Shown in pieces: positions 10,840 to 21,215 of a DNA stretch of 64,000 nt (its first letter is position 1; every line of letters begins with the position of its first letter). Source of the DNA: Diplonema papillatum. Lineage: Eukaryota > Euglenozoa > Diplonemea > Diplonemida > Diplonemidae. Below the pieces are notes generated by a model. That model saw only the letters and a program-made list of their open reading frames with translations, was not told where the DNA came from and ran no database searches. The DNA lies in assembly GCA_030068145.1 (NCBI GenBank), contig JAPJBO010000397.1:1-64000 (forward strand), written 5' to 3'. Position numbers and translations under genes: made by a program.

Positions 10840-11997
10840 AGTACCAACAATGCATTGCTGACACAAAAAGGTCACTGTGCGAAGAGCAAGTGGCATGCGG
10901 ATGTTGTAGACGAGATTCTCGCGGTATGTGCGGCACCGCCAGCTAAAGAGGCAGGTTGGGTGAAGGAGACGCGTTGGACAACATAGTCAGCTGGACGCCA
11001 GCAGAACTCACGTGCTTTGGAAAGTTTCATGTAGTACACTGCCGACTACCTACTGATTTATTTCAGTACCAACAATGCATTGCTGACACAAAAAGGTCAC
11101 TGTGCAAGAGCAAGCGTCATGCGGGTTGTAGTAGATAACGAGTATTTACGGTTGATGCGGCATCGCCGGCGAAGGAGGCAGGTTGGGCGAAGTCGACGCG
11201 TTGGACAACATAGTCAGCTGGGCGCCAGCAGAACTCATGTGCTTTGGAAAGTTTCATGTAGTACACTGCCGACTGCCTACTGATGTATTTCAGTACCAAC
11301 AATGCATTGCTGACACAGAAAGGCCACTGTGCAAGAGCAAGCGTCATGCGGGGTTGTAGTAGTAGACAACGAGTATTTAGTTGATACGCAGGTTGGGCGA
11401 ACGAGACGCGTTAGACAACATAGTCAGCTGGACGCCAGCAGGACTCACGTGCTTTGGAAAGTTTCATGTAGTACACAGCCGACTGCCTACTGATTTATTT
11501 TAGTACCAACAATGCATTGCTGACACAAAAAGGTCACTGTGCAAGAGCAAGCGTCATGCGGGGCTGTAGTAGATAACGAGTATTTACGGCTGATGCGGCA
11601 TCGCCGGCGAAGGAGGCAGGTTGGGCGAAGTAGACGCGTCGGACAACATAGTCAGCTGGACGCCAGCAGGACTCGCGTGCTTTGGAAAGTTTCATGTAGT
11701 ACACTGCCGACTGCCTACTGATTTCTTTCAGTACCAACAATGCATTGCTGACACAAGAAGGCCACTGGGGTTGTAGTAGATAACGAGTATTTACGGCTGA
11801 TGCGGCATCGCCGGCGAAGGAGGCAGGTTGGGCGAAGTAGACGCGTTGGACAACATAGTCAGCTGGACGCCAGCAGGACTCGCGTGCTTTGGAAAGTTTC
11901 ATGTAGTACACTGCCGACTGCCTACTGATTTCTTTCAGTACCAACAATGCATTGCTGACACAAGAAGGCCACTGGGGTTGTAGTAGATAACGAGTAT
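10840..11997 (-). repeat. Tandem copies of the J-domain gene 3' end with repeat E
   Basis: Six units spaced 207-232 bp (AATGCATTGCTGACAC near 10850, 11073, 11305, 11514, 11743 and 11950). Most units carry, on the minus strand, a copy of the last 20 or so codons of the J-domain gene, its stop and 3' flank, fused to a repeat E segment (GTACTACATGAAACTTTCC). The copies lack the rest of the gene. They lie immediately downstream of the true stop codon. Confidence 0.85.
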
Positions 11998-13791
11998 TTA
12001 CGGCTGATGCGGCATCGCCGGCGAAGGAGGCAGGTTGGGCGAAGTAGACGCGTTGGACAACGGCGTCAGCCGGACGGGCGGGATGGGCCGCCCTTCGCGC
12101 TTCGCCGCGCGCACCTGCTCGAGCTTCTCGAGCATGCGCCGCTCCCTGTCGCAGGCCTGCTCCTCGCGCTCCATGAACAGCTCGTCGACCTCCGCCCGCC
12201 GCCGCTGCTCCTCGAGCGCCCGCCGGCCGAAGGCCGCCTCTTTTTCGACGACCCGCGCCTTGAACTCGTCCTTCCGCTTCGTCGCCAGCTCGGCCAGGCT
12301 CCGCTGACGGGCCCGTTCCGCCTCCTGGATGCTCTGCAGGCGCTGCAGGTGCGCGGCCTCTTCCCGCTTTTCGGCCTGCTCCCGCCGGAGCCGGTCGTGT
12401 TCGGCGGTGCCGCGGTCAGCCCGCTGCCGCTCCTGCAGGTCGGCCATCCGCTTCGACGCCGCCTTCGACTCGGCCTCCGCCGCCCGCACCCGCTCGGAGC
12501 GCAGGTTGTTGCGCAGCGTTTGCGACGGGTCCGGCCCGTCCGCCCGATGCCGTCCGGCGCGGCTGCGCACCGCCCGCAGCTCGCTCTCCGCTCGCCGTTC
12601 CGCCTCCTTCAGCCACGACTCGTCGCCGGCTTCGTCGGCGGCGGCGGCGGGAGGAGGGGGAGGGGAAGGGGGAGAAAACGAAGAGAGGGGAGGCGACGTG
12701 GGCTTCGCGGCGGCGGGGGTGCTCTTGTCCCTCTGACGCCGCTTCTCGCTCCGCGAGCGCTTCGGCTCGCTCGTCGAGCCGTAGCGCGACATGTGCAAGG
12801 GGGACCCCCGCCCGCTGGCCGACAGGTGGGACAGCGCCGGCGATGGAGCCGGCTGCAGCGGGTCAGTGTGCGGCTTCCTCGCGCGGCCGGCCGCCGTGTG
12901 GTGCGAGTGCTGCGCCTGCTGGCCCGGCGGCAGCAGCGGCGACGCCGCCGCCGCCGCCGCCTTCCGCTCGGAAACGCGGTCCTTCGACCCGCGGCGCGCG
13001 AGCGCCGGCGACGGCGGCGATCCCTGCCGCTTCGCGCCCCGGCCCTGCTGCTGCTGCTGCTGCTTCGGCACCTTGGACGACTGTTGGTTCCGGTGGATCG
13101 GCGGCGTGAACGGACTGGTCACCGGTGACTTCAGCCCCGCGGCCCCGTCATGCGCCTTCGACGAGCCCTGGCGGTGCAGCGGGGGCACCAAGGGGTCGGG
13201 CAACTGCGCGTGGCTTTTCTTGGTCCCGGCGGGCCGCGGCAGCGGGGGCGTCGAAGGAGAGGCTGGGGTGCGGGTGCGCTTTTTGCTCGGCTGCCGGCTG
13301 GCTGCCGCGGCGGCAGGAGCCGGAGTTTGCTGCTGGCTGCCTAACGGCGGGGAGGGAGGCGTGCGGGTGCACTTTTTGCTGGGCTTCTTCGCCGCGGGAG
13401 CCGGTTCCGCGGCGGGGGGGTCGGCGGTCATGTTCTTGTACCACTCAGAGAAGTTGATGTTCTGCTTGCTGAAGTTCTCCTCGTGCTTCTTCCGCTCCGC
13501 CTCCTGCCGCTTGCGGCGCTGGAGCAGCTCTTCGTGCAGCTTGTCCTGCGCCTCGGTCGTCTGCGCGTTCTTGTAGTTCCGCTGGAACGGCTGCTCCCGG
13601 GGGGCGTCCGGCGGCGGGGGCCCCCCTTTGCCCTTGCCCCGCTGCTGCGCGTACTGCTGGAACCAGGAGGCGTCCGGGTTGAAATTCGTGCCCGCCGCCG
13701 CTGCAAACGCGCCGTCCAGGCCCCCGTCGTACCGCCGCCGCGTGTCGGCGCTCATCAGCACCTCGTACGCGTTTGATACTCTTTTGAACAT
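11998..13791 (-). CDS. J-domain protein, exon 2 (rest of J domain and C-terminal region)
   Basis: Continues exon 1 at 16653-16784. It starts at CAG|ATGTTC, completing the J domain with FKRVSNAYEVLMSADTRRRYD, the helix III/IV signature. It then has a Gly/Phe-poor, Lys/Gln-rich helical segment, a long Ser/Pro/Lys-rich low-complexity region with a run of seven Gln (13050-13070), and a highly charged C-terminal part (about 12620-12100; EEAAHLQRLQSIQEAERARQ) expected to form a long helix or coiled coil. It ends with LPPSPAMPHQP and TAA at 11998. Combined protein about 641 residues. J-domain proteins stimulate Hsp70 ATPase; the client or location here is unknown, since there is no zinc-finger region or DnaJ C-terminal domain (class C type). 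The AG acceptor is preserved in all four intronic copies, which supports it. Confidence 0.85.
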   Translation of the reverse strand: MFKRVSNAYEVLMSADTRRRYDGGLDGAFAAAAGTNFNPDASWFQQYAQQRGKGKGGPPPPDAPREQPFQRNYKNAQTTEAQDKLHEELLQRRKRQEAERKKHEENFSKQNINFSEWYKNMTADPPAAEPAPAAKKPSKKCTRTPPSPPLGSQQQTPAPAAAAASRQPSKKRTRTPASPSTPPLPRPAGTKKSHAQLPDPLVPPLHRQGSSKAHDGAAGLKSPVTSPFTPPIHRNQQSSKVPKQQQQQQGRGAKRQGSPPSPALARRGSKDRVSERKAAAAAASPLLPPGQQAQHSHHTAAGRARKPHTDPLQPAPSPALSHLSASGRGSPLHMSRYGSTSEPKRSRSEKRRQRDKSTPAAAKPTSPPLSSFSPPSPPPPPAAAADEAGDESWLKEAERRAESELRAVRSRAGRHRADGPDPSQTLRNNLRSERVRAAEAESKAASKRMADLQERQRADRGTAEHDRLRREQAEKREEAAHLQRLQSIQEAERARQRSLAELATKRKDEFKARVVEKEAAFGRRALEEQRRRAEVDELFMEREEQACDRERRMLEKLEQVRAAKREGRPIPPVRLTPLSNASTSPNLPPSPAMPHQP

Positions 13792-16652
13792 CTGTGGTGC
13801 GGTGTTGGCGGGGTTTCGACGATCCCGTATGGGCGTACAGATAGTGTTCATAGAGCTACAGTCCGCTTGAGATTCCGGGATTTTTATGTTTGTCAGGTTG
13901 CGGCGGCCTTTTGTTTTTACATAAGCGCCAGCTTGAAAGGAAATGCTCGACGATGCTGCCCGACAAAGAACAGAAGGGATCCAAAGTGCTGTAACTACCG
14001 AACCACGTGTTGAACGGACGTGAGGTCATGCGGGTCTACCCCTACACGACAAATCACACAAACACAACAGGTCAAAAGTCCTGAGTGAGAAAACAACACA
14101 CGGTGGTGTAAGCGAAGAACAAATCAGATTGTGTTTGTATTGTATTTGCCCCTTACCTCTATATTTCCCCCCTTCCATTCGGAGTCGAAGCAGCTACATC
14201 GAGTATTTTTAGAGTAAGTTCACTTGGAGATCCGGGGGTTTATAGTCTCCGGGTGCCATTGTCTCGCTATGGTATCGTATACTAGTGTGCGTATCGTATC
14301 TGCGGTTTTTCAGGGAGAAACAGTCTGGAAACGTAGCTTTTCGACAGAGAGTGCCGGCAGGACTCGTGCTTCTTCCGCTCCGCCTCCTGCCGCTTGCGGC
14401 GCTGGAGCAGCTCTTCGTGCAGCTTGTCCTGCGCCTCGGTCGTCTGCGCGTTCTTGTAGTTCCGCTGGAACGGCTGCTCCCGGGGGGCGTCCGGCGGCGG
14501 GGGCCCCCCTTTGCCCTTGCCCCGCTGCTGCGCGTACTGCTGGAACCAGGAGGCGTCCGGGTTGAAATTCGTGCCCGCCGCCGCTGCGAACGCACCGTCC
14601 AGGCCCCCGTCGTACCGCCGCCGCGTGTCGGCGCTCATCAGCACCTCGTACGCGTTTGATACTCTTTTGAACATCTGTGGTGCGGCGTTGGCGGGGTTTC
14701 GACGATCCCGTATGGGCGTACAGATAGTGTTCATAGAGCTACAGTCCGCTTGAGATTCCGGGATTTTTGTGTTTGTCAGGTTGCGGCGGCCTTTTGTTTT
14801 TAGAGTGTAAGTTCACTTGAAGATCCGGGGTTGTATAGTCTCCGGGTACCATTGCGCCGTAAAGGTCTCGTTATGGTATCGTTTACTAGTGTGCGTATCG
14901 TATCTGCGGTTTTTCAGGGAGAAACTGTCTGGAAACGTAGCTGTTCGACAGAGAGTGCCGGCAGGACTCGTGCTTCTTCCGCTCGGCCTCCTGCCGCTTG
15001 CGGCGCTGGAGCAGCTCTTCGTGCAGCTTGTCCTGCGCCTCGGTCGTCTGCGCGTTCTTGTAGTTCCGCTGGAACGGCTGCTCCCGGGGGGCGTCCGGCG
15101 GCGGGGGCCCCCCTTTGCCCTTGCCCCGCTGCTGCGCGCTGCTGGAACCAGGAGGCGTCCGGGTTGAAATTCGTGCCCGCCGCCGCTGCAAACGCGCCGT
15201 CCAGGCCACCGTCGTACCGCCGCCGCGTGTCGGCGCTCATCAGCACCTCGTACGCGTTTGATACTCTTTTGAACATCTGTGGTGCGGCGTTGGCGGGGTT
15301 TCGACGATCCCGTATGGGCGTACAGATAGTGTCTTTCGACTTTTTCATAGAGCTACAGTCCGCTTGAGATTCCGGGATTTTTGTGTTTGTCAGGTTGCGG
15401 CGGCCATTGTTTTTAGAGTGTAAGTTTACTTGGATTGTTATAGTCTCCGGGTGCCATTGCCGTAAAGGTCTCGTTATGGTTTCGTATACTAGTGTGCGTA
15501 TCGTATCTGCGGTTTTTCAGGGAGAAACTGTCTGGAAACGTAGCTTTTCGACAGAGAGTGCCGGCAGGACTCGTGCTTCTTGCGCTTCGCCTCCTGCCGC
15601 TTGCGGCGCTGGAGCAGTTCTTCGTGCAGCTTGTCCTGCGCCTCGGTCGTCTGCGCGTTCTTGTAGTTCCGCTGGAACGGCTGCTCTCGGGGGGGGGGGG
15701 CCCTCTTTGCCCTTGCCCCGCTTCGACACTTTGAACATCTGAAGCGGCTATGGCTGGGTTTCGACGATCCCGTATGGGCGTACAGATAGTGTCTTTCGAC
15801 TTTTTCATAGAGCTACAGTCCGCTTGAGATTCCGGGATTTTGTGTTTGTCAGGTTGCGGCGGCCTTTTGTTTTTAGAGTGTAATACTTGGATTGTTATAG
15901 TCTCCGGGTGCCATTGTCGTAAAGGTCTCGTTATGGTATCATATACAAGTGTGCGTTTCATATCTGCGATTTTTCAGGGAGAAACAGTCTGGAAACGTAG
16001 CTGTTCGACAGGGAGTGCCGGCAGGACTCATGCTTCTTTCGCTCCGCCTCCTGCCGCTTGCGGCGCTGGAGCAGCTCTTCGTGCAGCTTGTCCTGCGCCT
16101 CGGTCGTCTGCGCGTTCTTGTAGTTCCGCTGGAACGGCTGCTCCCGGGGGGCGTCCGGCGGCGGGGGTCCCCCTTTGCCCTTGCCCCGCTTCGACACTCT
16201 TTTGAACATCTGAAGCGGCTACGGCTGGGTTTCGACGATCCCGTATGGCGTACAGATAGTGTCTATCGACTTTTTAGAGTGCAAGGTCGCATAGGGCTTT
16301 TTCATAGAGCTACAGTCAGGGGCAGGTGGTGACCTCGCAGTAGCCATCTTCTCTCACTCTCTAAGGGCTCTGCGGGGTTTACCCCATCGCTAGTAATGCC
16401 ACTGCTCCTCTTTCTATCTTTCTTGGTTCAAAGTGACACGTGCAAGGTGCTGAAGTAGAATTCCGCTTGAGATTCCGGCATTTTTGTGCTTGTGAGGTTC
16501 GGCGGTCTTTTTTCTTTGTCACGGAGAACCCACGCTTTTCGAAAGAGAGCCGGCAGGTCAGTAGTTGCACCAGGTCCACTGCGTTGTCCAAGTGGTTCTG
16601 CCCCACGTCCTACGCGTTGGTAAATAGACTGGTTCAGAAGTTTTTTGCACAC
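13792..16652 (-). repeat. J-domain intron with four partial copies of the exon 2 start
   Basis: Intron of about 2.86 kb. Copies of the first 312 nt of exon 2 lie at 14363-14674 (312 nt), 14967-15276 (310 nt), 15570-15738 (169 nt, internal deletion) and 16027-16209 (183 nt, internal deletion). All keep the CAG|ATGTTC acceptor and all end at the same codon (Lys-Lys-His-Glu), where they join TCCTGCCGGCACTCTCT, which matches intron sequence near 16540-16560. Each unit also contains one or two copies of the GTTCGCTTGA motif. Copy 2 has a frame-breaking 2-nt deletion. No intact downstream splice donor is seen at the shared breakpoint. Confidence 0.9.
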
Positions 16653-16784
16653 CGATTCGCCTGCTGGATTCCGGTCCGGGTGCAACCGCAGAGCGGCTTT
16701 CTTGTACGCCTTCTTGATTTCGCCGTTCGTCGCATTCCGCTTCACGCCGAGCACGTCGTAGTGATTCTGCCCCGCTTTGGTCAT
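16653..16784 (-). CDS. J-domain protein, exon 1 (start and HPD motif)
   Basis: Forty-four codons from ATG at 16784: an N-terminal J domain with helix I ([11 protein letters not shown]), helix II ([13 protein letters not shown]) and the HPD tripeptide that contacts Hsp70, followed by RNPAGES. A donor CG|GTGTGC at 16652 in phase 0 joins to exon 2 at 13791, giving [22 protein letters not shown], slightly shorter than usual between HPD and helix III. An alternative junction within the RNPA codons shared by both sides would give a more typical spacing but needs non-canonical sites. Upstream (16800-16920) is T-rich on the plus strand. Confidence 0.85.
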
Positions 16785-17189
16785 TGCGTCTCGCCCCCTC
16801 GGGAGTCCTGGGCGCCCCCTTGGTGCGTGTCGGTGTCTCTTTTTTTTTTTTTTTTACTGCTTTTTTTTTCCCGACGACAACTAGTGTCAGACTGTTTTTT
16901 TTTGCCTTCGGTGCACTTTCTTTCCTCTCCTGTCGTGTGCTCGTGTGGGCGGGTATGGAAGAGTTAAGTTTCGGTGACCTTGTCTTCTTGTCGCGATGGT
17001 CACTCGGAGCCGTCGTTTCCTTGATTGAAACAGGTGGAAGTTGCCTTGTTCTCGTCGTCTACCTACTTACAGTTTGTTCTGGGTACGCAAGAGCTTCCTT
17101 GGAGGCCTTCCTGGTAGGCTCGAGACCGTGTCCCGTCTGCACTGTGTAATGATATGTGCAACTACGGGTGGATCGCTTGAGCATCATCC

Positions 17190-17340
17190 ATTTTCGGGAC
17201 CGGTGCATTCGGCAGGTGAGTTGTTACACACTCATTATCGGATGCCGACTTCCATGGCCACCGTCCTGCTGGCAAGATGAACCGGCACCCTTTGTGGGAT
17301 CTGATGAGCGATCACTCGAACACCTTTAGTCTAGGGCTCT
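17190..17340 (-). repeat. Dispersed repeat C, second copy
   Basis: Reverse complement of 5370-5530 (CCACCGTCCTGCTGGCAAGA, CACCCTTTGTGGGATCTGAT). Region 17350-18560 around it contains only short frames and word-poor sequence with no supported gene. Confidence 0.65.
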
Positions 17341-18570
17341 CGGTTCGCCTGTTCTGCTCACCAGAAGAGGCCCCCTTAAAACACCACACGGCGGGGAGCT
17401 CTTGCAGTTTACTGAGGGAATAGGTGCAAGGCGCATGGCTCGATGAGCACGACCACCTCGAATCGACACCAGGAGAATTCGGGGGTGGGGCTGGCTTCTT
17501 CGACCCGCAATACCCCGGTTAAAGGTAGCACTCCTGACAACTAGCCCGAGTCTACAGGATCAAAAAGAATGTCAGCCACACCTTCCTATTAAAACAAGAG
17601 CTGGAGTTTAAAAAGGGGGTAGCGCTCGCTGTCACGCTCGCAGTCGAAGGGCGAACCAACCGGGTAGCCCAGACGTCTCAAGACCAAGACGAACGAGCAG
17701 CTTGGTGTTGCAGCGAAAGGGATCGGTATTCACAAGAAATACGGTGAATACGCTGCGGGGTGAGACAAATGAAGTCGTTGGAGTTTGGACAGCGTTCTTG
17801 TACAGATACGGGAGCAGCTGCATCTGTCCGGGAACCAATGGAGACACGAGGGTCATGAAACGCGCGGTTGCAGGATGGGTTGCACTTGCATCGCCAAGTA
17901 CTTCTGGCAGCGTTTGTATTGCACCCCTTTCGCTGGATGTGCTGAAGCACTCTACTGCACTTGCACGAAGCCCACAGCTAGCCAAGAGTGACTCGTGTGA
18001 TCAACCACCCCGATCAAATTCGCCCTGGTTCCCCAATATCCCCCCGGTTGGAGCACCTCCTGAGAGCCCTTCTGCGTCCTGTACGTACACACTACGTGCT
18101 GCTACGTGGTTGCACCGTGCACCGTACATGCCGGGATAGAGTACATATCCCGTTATGTGTGGTCGTACTACGTATGCACACACAGCATGCACTACGAGTG
18201 CATAACTGGTCCAATATGGGCCCAGAATGGGATACCTAACTCTGCTCATCCCAGGACCCATGTTGGGACCTCGTAGCGGTGCGCGTGCATCTATGCATCA
18301 ACAATGCGTAGCACCACCCCAATATATGCTCTTGCAAACATGCAGCTTTTCGCTGGTTCCTGCCGACCCTGTCGAAATTGGCGCAAACTAGAAAGGGGGA
18401 AAGAAGGACAAGCTGAAGGACGCGTCAGTTTGGGTTGTTGCAACTTTTTTTCTTCTTTTTCCCGACGACAAACGCCACAGTCCACCCGAAGGCGGTTGAT
18501 TCCTTTAGGCTGGTTTTCTCTACCGGCAGCAATTGTTTGGGTTAGCTTTCTTTAAGTTGGGGGGGGGGGG

Positions 18571-18670
18571 TTGCAAGAACGTGCTTGTAGTGGCTATGTG
18601 CGCAACACCAATCTGCACCGTGTTTCAGTCCTCTGAGCTACTACACATTAGACGGACTATCCACGCCGCA
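18571..18670 (+). repeat. Dispersed repeat A, diverged copy
   Basis: Preceded by a 12-G run; TTGCAAGAACGTGCTTG and GCACCGTGTTTCAGTCCT match the family at about 80 percent. It abuts an exon-like plus-strand segment. Confidence 0.7.
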
Positions 18671-18672
18671 GG

Positions 18673-18918
18673 GTGACGAACGACAAGAACCCCTTCGAGA
18701 CCGGCGAGGGCCTGTTCCAGACCAACGAGCACGACGACAAGCCGCCGCACCTGATGGGGCGTTGGCTCGACGACACCGAGGACAAGAACATCACCGTGCA
18801 GCCACTCGCAGTCGCACGGCGACCGAGTCATAGGCGGGCCACCTCGTCCTTGCCCGAACACGTCGGTGACTTGAGTGTCGCCAACGAGCTCGCAGAAGAG
18901 GAGCTCCACTGCGGTTAG
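18673..18918 (+). pseudogene. Orphan exon-like fragment on the plus strand
   Basis: The frame reads VTNDKNPFETGEGLFQ, then TNEHDDKPPHLMGRWLDD and onward to LAEEELHCG and a stop. The first 45 codons have very GC-rich third positions, as in the genuine exons, and are preceded by GCCGCAG, a usable 3' splice site. The orientation opposes all host genes, and the segment directly follows a repeat A copy. I do not recognise the protein. Probably a captured exon or the relic of a gene. Confidence 0.35.
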
Positions 18919-19284
18919 TTTCAGGCATTTTCTGTGTGCTTTTGGGATGATTTTGCTGCCGCTTTCGATGCCTTCTTATTAGCACACAGGTGGTTACTAA
19001 AAAGAAGATATTCCATTTTTTGCCGGTTTTTTTTTTTTTTTTGAACCGGCCCAGCCTGCCGGCTTCCGTTGGCTTTGACCGTTCTGTGCAAGCCCTACTC
19101 TTTGAGACAGACTTTTTATATGCCCCACTGGCTCCTCCCCCTGTTCGCACCCTCAGGGCAGGCCAGAAGGTGAGATGCCGAGATCCGGGGCTCAATAGCC
19201 CTGAGACGGTGACAGGCTACTCCCTGAGGAGGGCCATACGCACCGACACACACCCTCAGAGCAAGTGCCACGGGCCTTTCTTCA

Positions 19285-19475
19285 GCTGCAATTGACACGA
19301 CGGGGGGGGGGCCAAATTGGGCTACCGTACCATATCCATGTGCTCTACACCGCACGAGCGTATATATCGATAGACTACGAATTCACGTGGGGAAAAAGGT
19401 GAGGGCTTCTTGCACATCTCAGCTGCAACTGACACGACGGGGGGGGGGGCCAAATTGGGCTACCGTACCGTTAGC
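19285..19475. repeat. Direct repeat pair around a segment inverted at 21255-21350
   Basis: TGACACGACGGGGGGG followed by CCAAATTGGGCTACCGTACC occurs at about 19294 and 19431. The intervening segment (ATATATCGATAGACTACGAA, CACGTGGGGAAAAAGGTGAG) is found in reverse complement at 21255-21330, where it joins a repeat A fragment. Confidence 0.7.
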
Positions 19476-20194
19476 ATTTCCGCCAAGAAAATTTAAAACG
19501 GCGCTCTTACTCCGGTAGAATGGAGGTCGTTTTCCCGCCTAGTTCAGTCCTCTCGAGCCCTAAAGAGGTTGGAAAATTGGATGGAGCGGACCCAAAGTGA
19601 TGCCACGGGATAAGCCGGCAGCTGCTGCTTGGCCCAGAAATGGATTCAGATGGGGTTCAAGAGGGGGGTTCAACCATCCGGCCGAGGGTTGCTGCTCTCA
19701 AGTAGGTTGTGGTATGGTTAACGATAAAACGGTGGTGTCACCTGAGGGGGGCAATCTCAGGGCCGCCCACGTGATAAAGCCGTTAAGTGGAGGCTCATTC
19801 GCTACAGTCAGTTTGGGTTGGAACTCGTCTGGGGCCGCAAACACGGCGTGTGGGGGGAACGGAAAACACACCTTCAAAAGAATCTTGGAGTGCAAAGAGG
19901 GAAGGGGTTGACATCCTGCCATAATATTATACTGTTTCACGAGGAACGCACAGGTGAGTGACGTGCCCTGAGGGTGCGTTTTAGTCGACTTTTGAGTGCG
20001 TGGGCTTGTATTTTTTCCGAGTAGGCGAGAAAGAGGTTTGGAAAAATTTGAAATTCTCAAATTTAGCTCGCTAACGAGCTGCCCCGCTTTTCTGGGAACG
20101 CCATAAGGTACCCCCTATCCAGCACAATTCTCTATCGTTTTCTTGGGGGGGTTCTTTTGCTGTGTTTTGAGCAGGTTGTGGGGGGTTTGGCTCT

Positions 20195-20270
20195 GTGTGC
20201 TGTGGCGCAGTTGTCAGTGCTCGACGTTCCTGACCTACGGGTCCTGGGTTTGGATCCCGCCGTGCAGCGT
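20195..20270 (+). repeat. Second tRNA-like SINE head
   Basis: Box A TGGCGCAGTTGTC near 20205 and box B GGTTTGGATCC near 20256, about 35-40 bases apart. The D arm forms GCGC/GTGC; the T arm forms four pairs. The acceptor and anticodon arms are poor, so it is tRNA-derived and not a tRNA gene. Confidence 0.5.
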
Positions 20271-20436
20271 TTATAGGTGCGTTGTAAACTCAACTCCCAA
20301 GGTTCGACGGTGCGCGCTCACACAAACGTGGCGTGCCGGACTGAACATCAGGGAGGGGGCTAGCGCAAACACCAATAAGGTTCAGGGTTGTACGCCTGCC
20401 TGAGCAACACGTCCTCGCACCCGTGTACTTCTTTTG

Positions 20437-20530
20437 TGTTAACAATGCGTTGCTGGTACTAAAAAGTAGGAGTTGGCACCGCGCTACATGAAACTTACCA
20501 GAGCAGGTGAGTTCCGCTGGTGCGCACCAA
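20437..20530 (-). repeat. Hairpin repeat E, copy
   Basis: Plus strand reads AACAATGCGTTGCTGGTACT and ends with ACTTACC-AGAGCA-GGTGAGTTCCGC. The last part folds into an 8-bp hairpin. The family is described at 35885. Confidence 0.8.
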
Positions 20531-20654
20531 ATCTTTGAACTTGTATTCTTTTACGACATTCAGTTTCTGCTTCTCTGGAGACAGTATTTGTTACAGCAAA
20601 AAAGAACGATGGCGGTTTAAACAGAACACGTGTAGGTTCAATCGCACCAGTGTT

Positions 20655-20860
20655 CGCGCTTAGGAAAACAGCGGCTGATTTCAGCCGGGATAAACTCTTA
20701 AAAAACTGACCGGCTGATAATCAGCCGGCTGATTTTTGGAAGGTCTGCCGATCAGACGGTTTTGCGACAATCACATCTTGATTCACAGCTTGCCCGGTTT
20801 GAGTGCCAAGCTGATTCCGCTCCATGGGCGGCATATCCAAAGCTTGCACTGTTGAAAATC
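20655..20860. repeat. Palindrome-rich element (CAGCCGGCTGA words)
   Basis: Contains CGGCTGATTTCAGCCG (perfect palindrome near 20672), CCGGCTGATAATCAGCCGG (near 20713) and further CGGCTGATTTT words near 20860. Related words occur at 21025 and 29605. Resembles the subterminal repeats of a small DNA transposon, but no clean terminal repeats were found. Confidence 0.5.
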
Positions 20861-20872
20861 GGCTGATTTTCT

Positions 20873-20967
20873 GTGTTAACAGTGCATTGTTGGTACTAAG
20901 AATTAGTAGTTGGCAGCGTACTACATGAAACTTACCAAAGCAGGTGAGTTCCGCTAGTGCGCACAAA
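20873..20967 (-). repeat. Hairpin repeat E, copy
   Basis: GTGTTAACAGTGCATTGTTG then TACATGAAACTTACCAAAGC and AGGTGAGTTCCGCTAGTGCG. About 90 percent identical to the copy at 20437. Confidence 0.85.
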
Positions 20968-21084
20968 CAAAAGAAAGCGCCTATATTTTTGGGCGAGTCT
21001 GCCGGTACGAAAAAAGACTCGAAATTGAATCAGCCGGCAAGCCGGTTGATCGCGCGCACACTGTATCGCACAAACAACTAGAGT

Positions 21085-21215
21085 TTTCGTTGACCGCACT
21101 ACCCTGAGCCCAAATCCTGGACGTGGTTTCAGGTGGCAAATTTGGCAAATGATCATGATCAGAAGGTCCTACTTGAGCGGTTCAGTTTCCTCACACATTG
21201 CATGTGGCTAAAAAA
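21085..21215 (+). repeat. Repeat U, copy 1
   Basis: AGAGTTTTCGTTGACCGCAC then GGCAAATGATCATGATCAGA, AGGTCCTACTTGAGCGGTTC and CACACATTGCATGTGGCTAA. Copies at 46524-46664, 46685-46845 and 63190-63335. The CACA-CATTGCA-TGTG hairpin near the end is CACG-CATTGCA-CGTG in the 46.6-kb copy, a compensatory pair change. Confidence 0.8.

Noticed and set aside
12007-13128. Long plus-strand frames opposite the J-domain exon
   Set aside because: Arg/Gly/Ala-rich shadow translation of a GC-rich minus-strand exon; no domain and mirrored boundaries.
18085-18310. TACGTG-rich segment as another MITE
   Set aside because: Many palindromic words but no matching terminal inverted repeats or target duplication could be defined.
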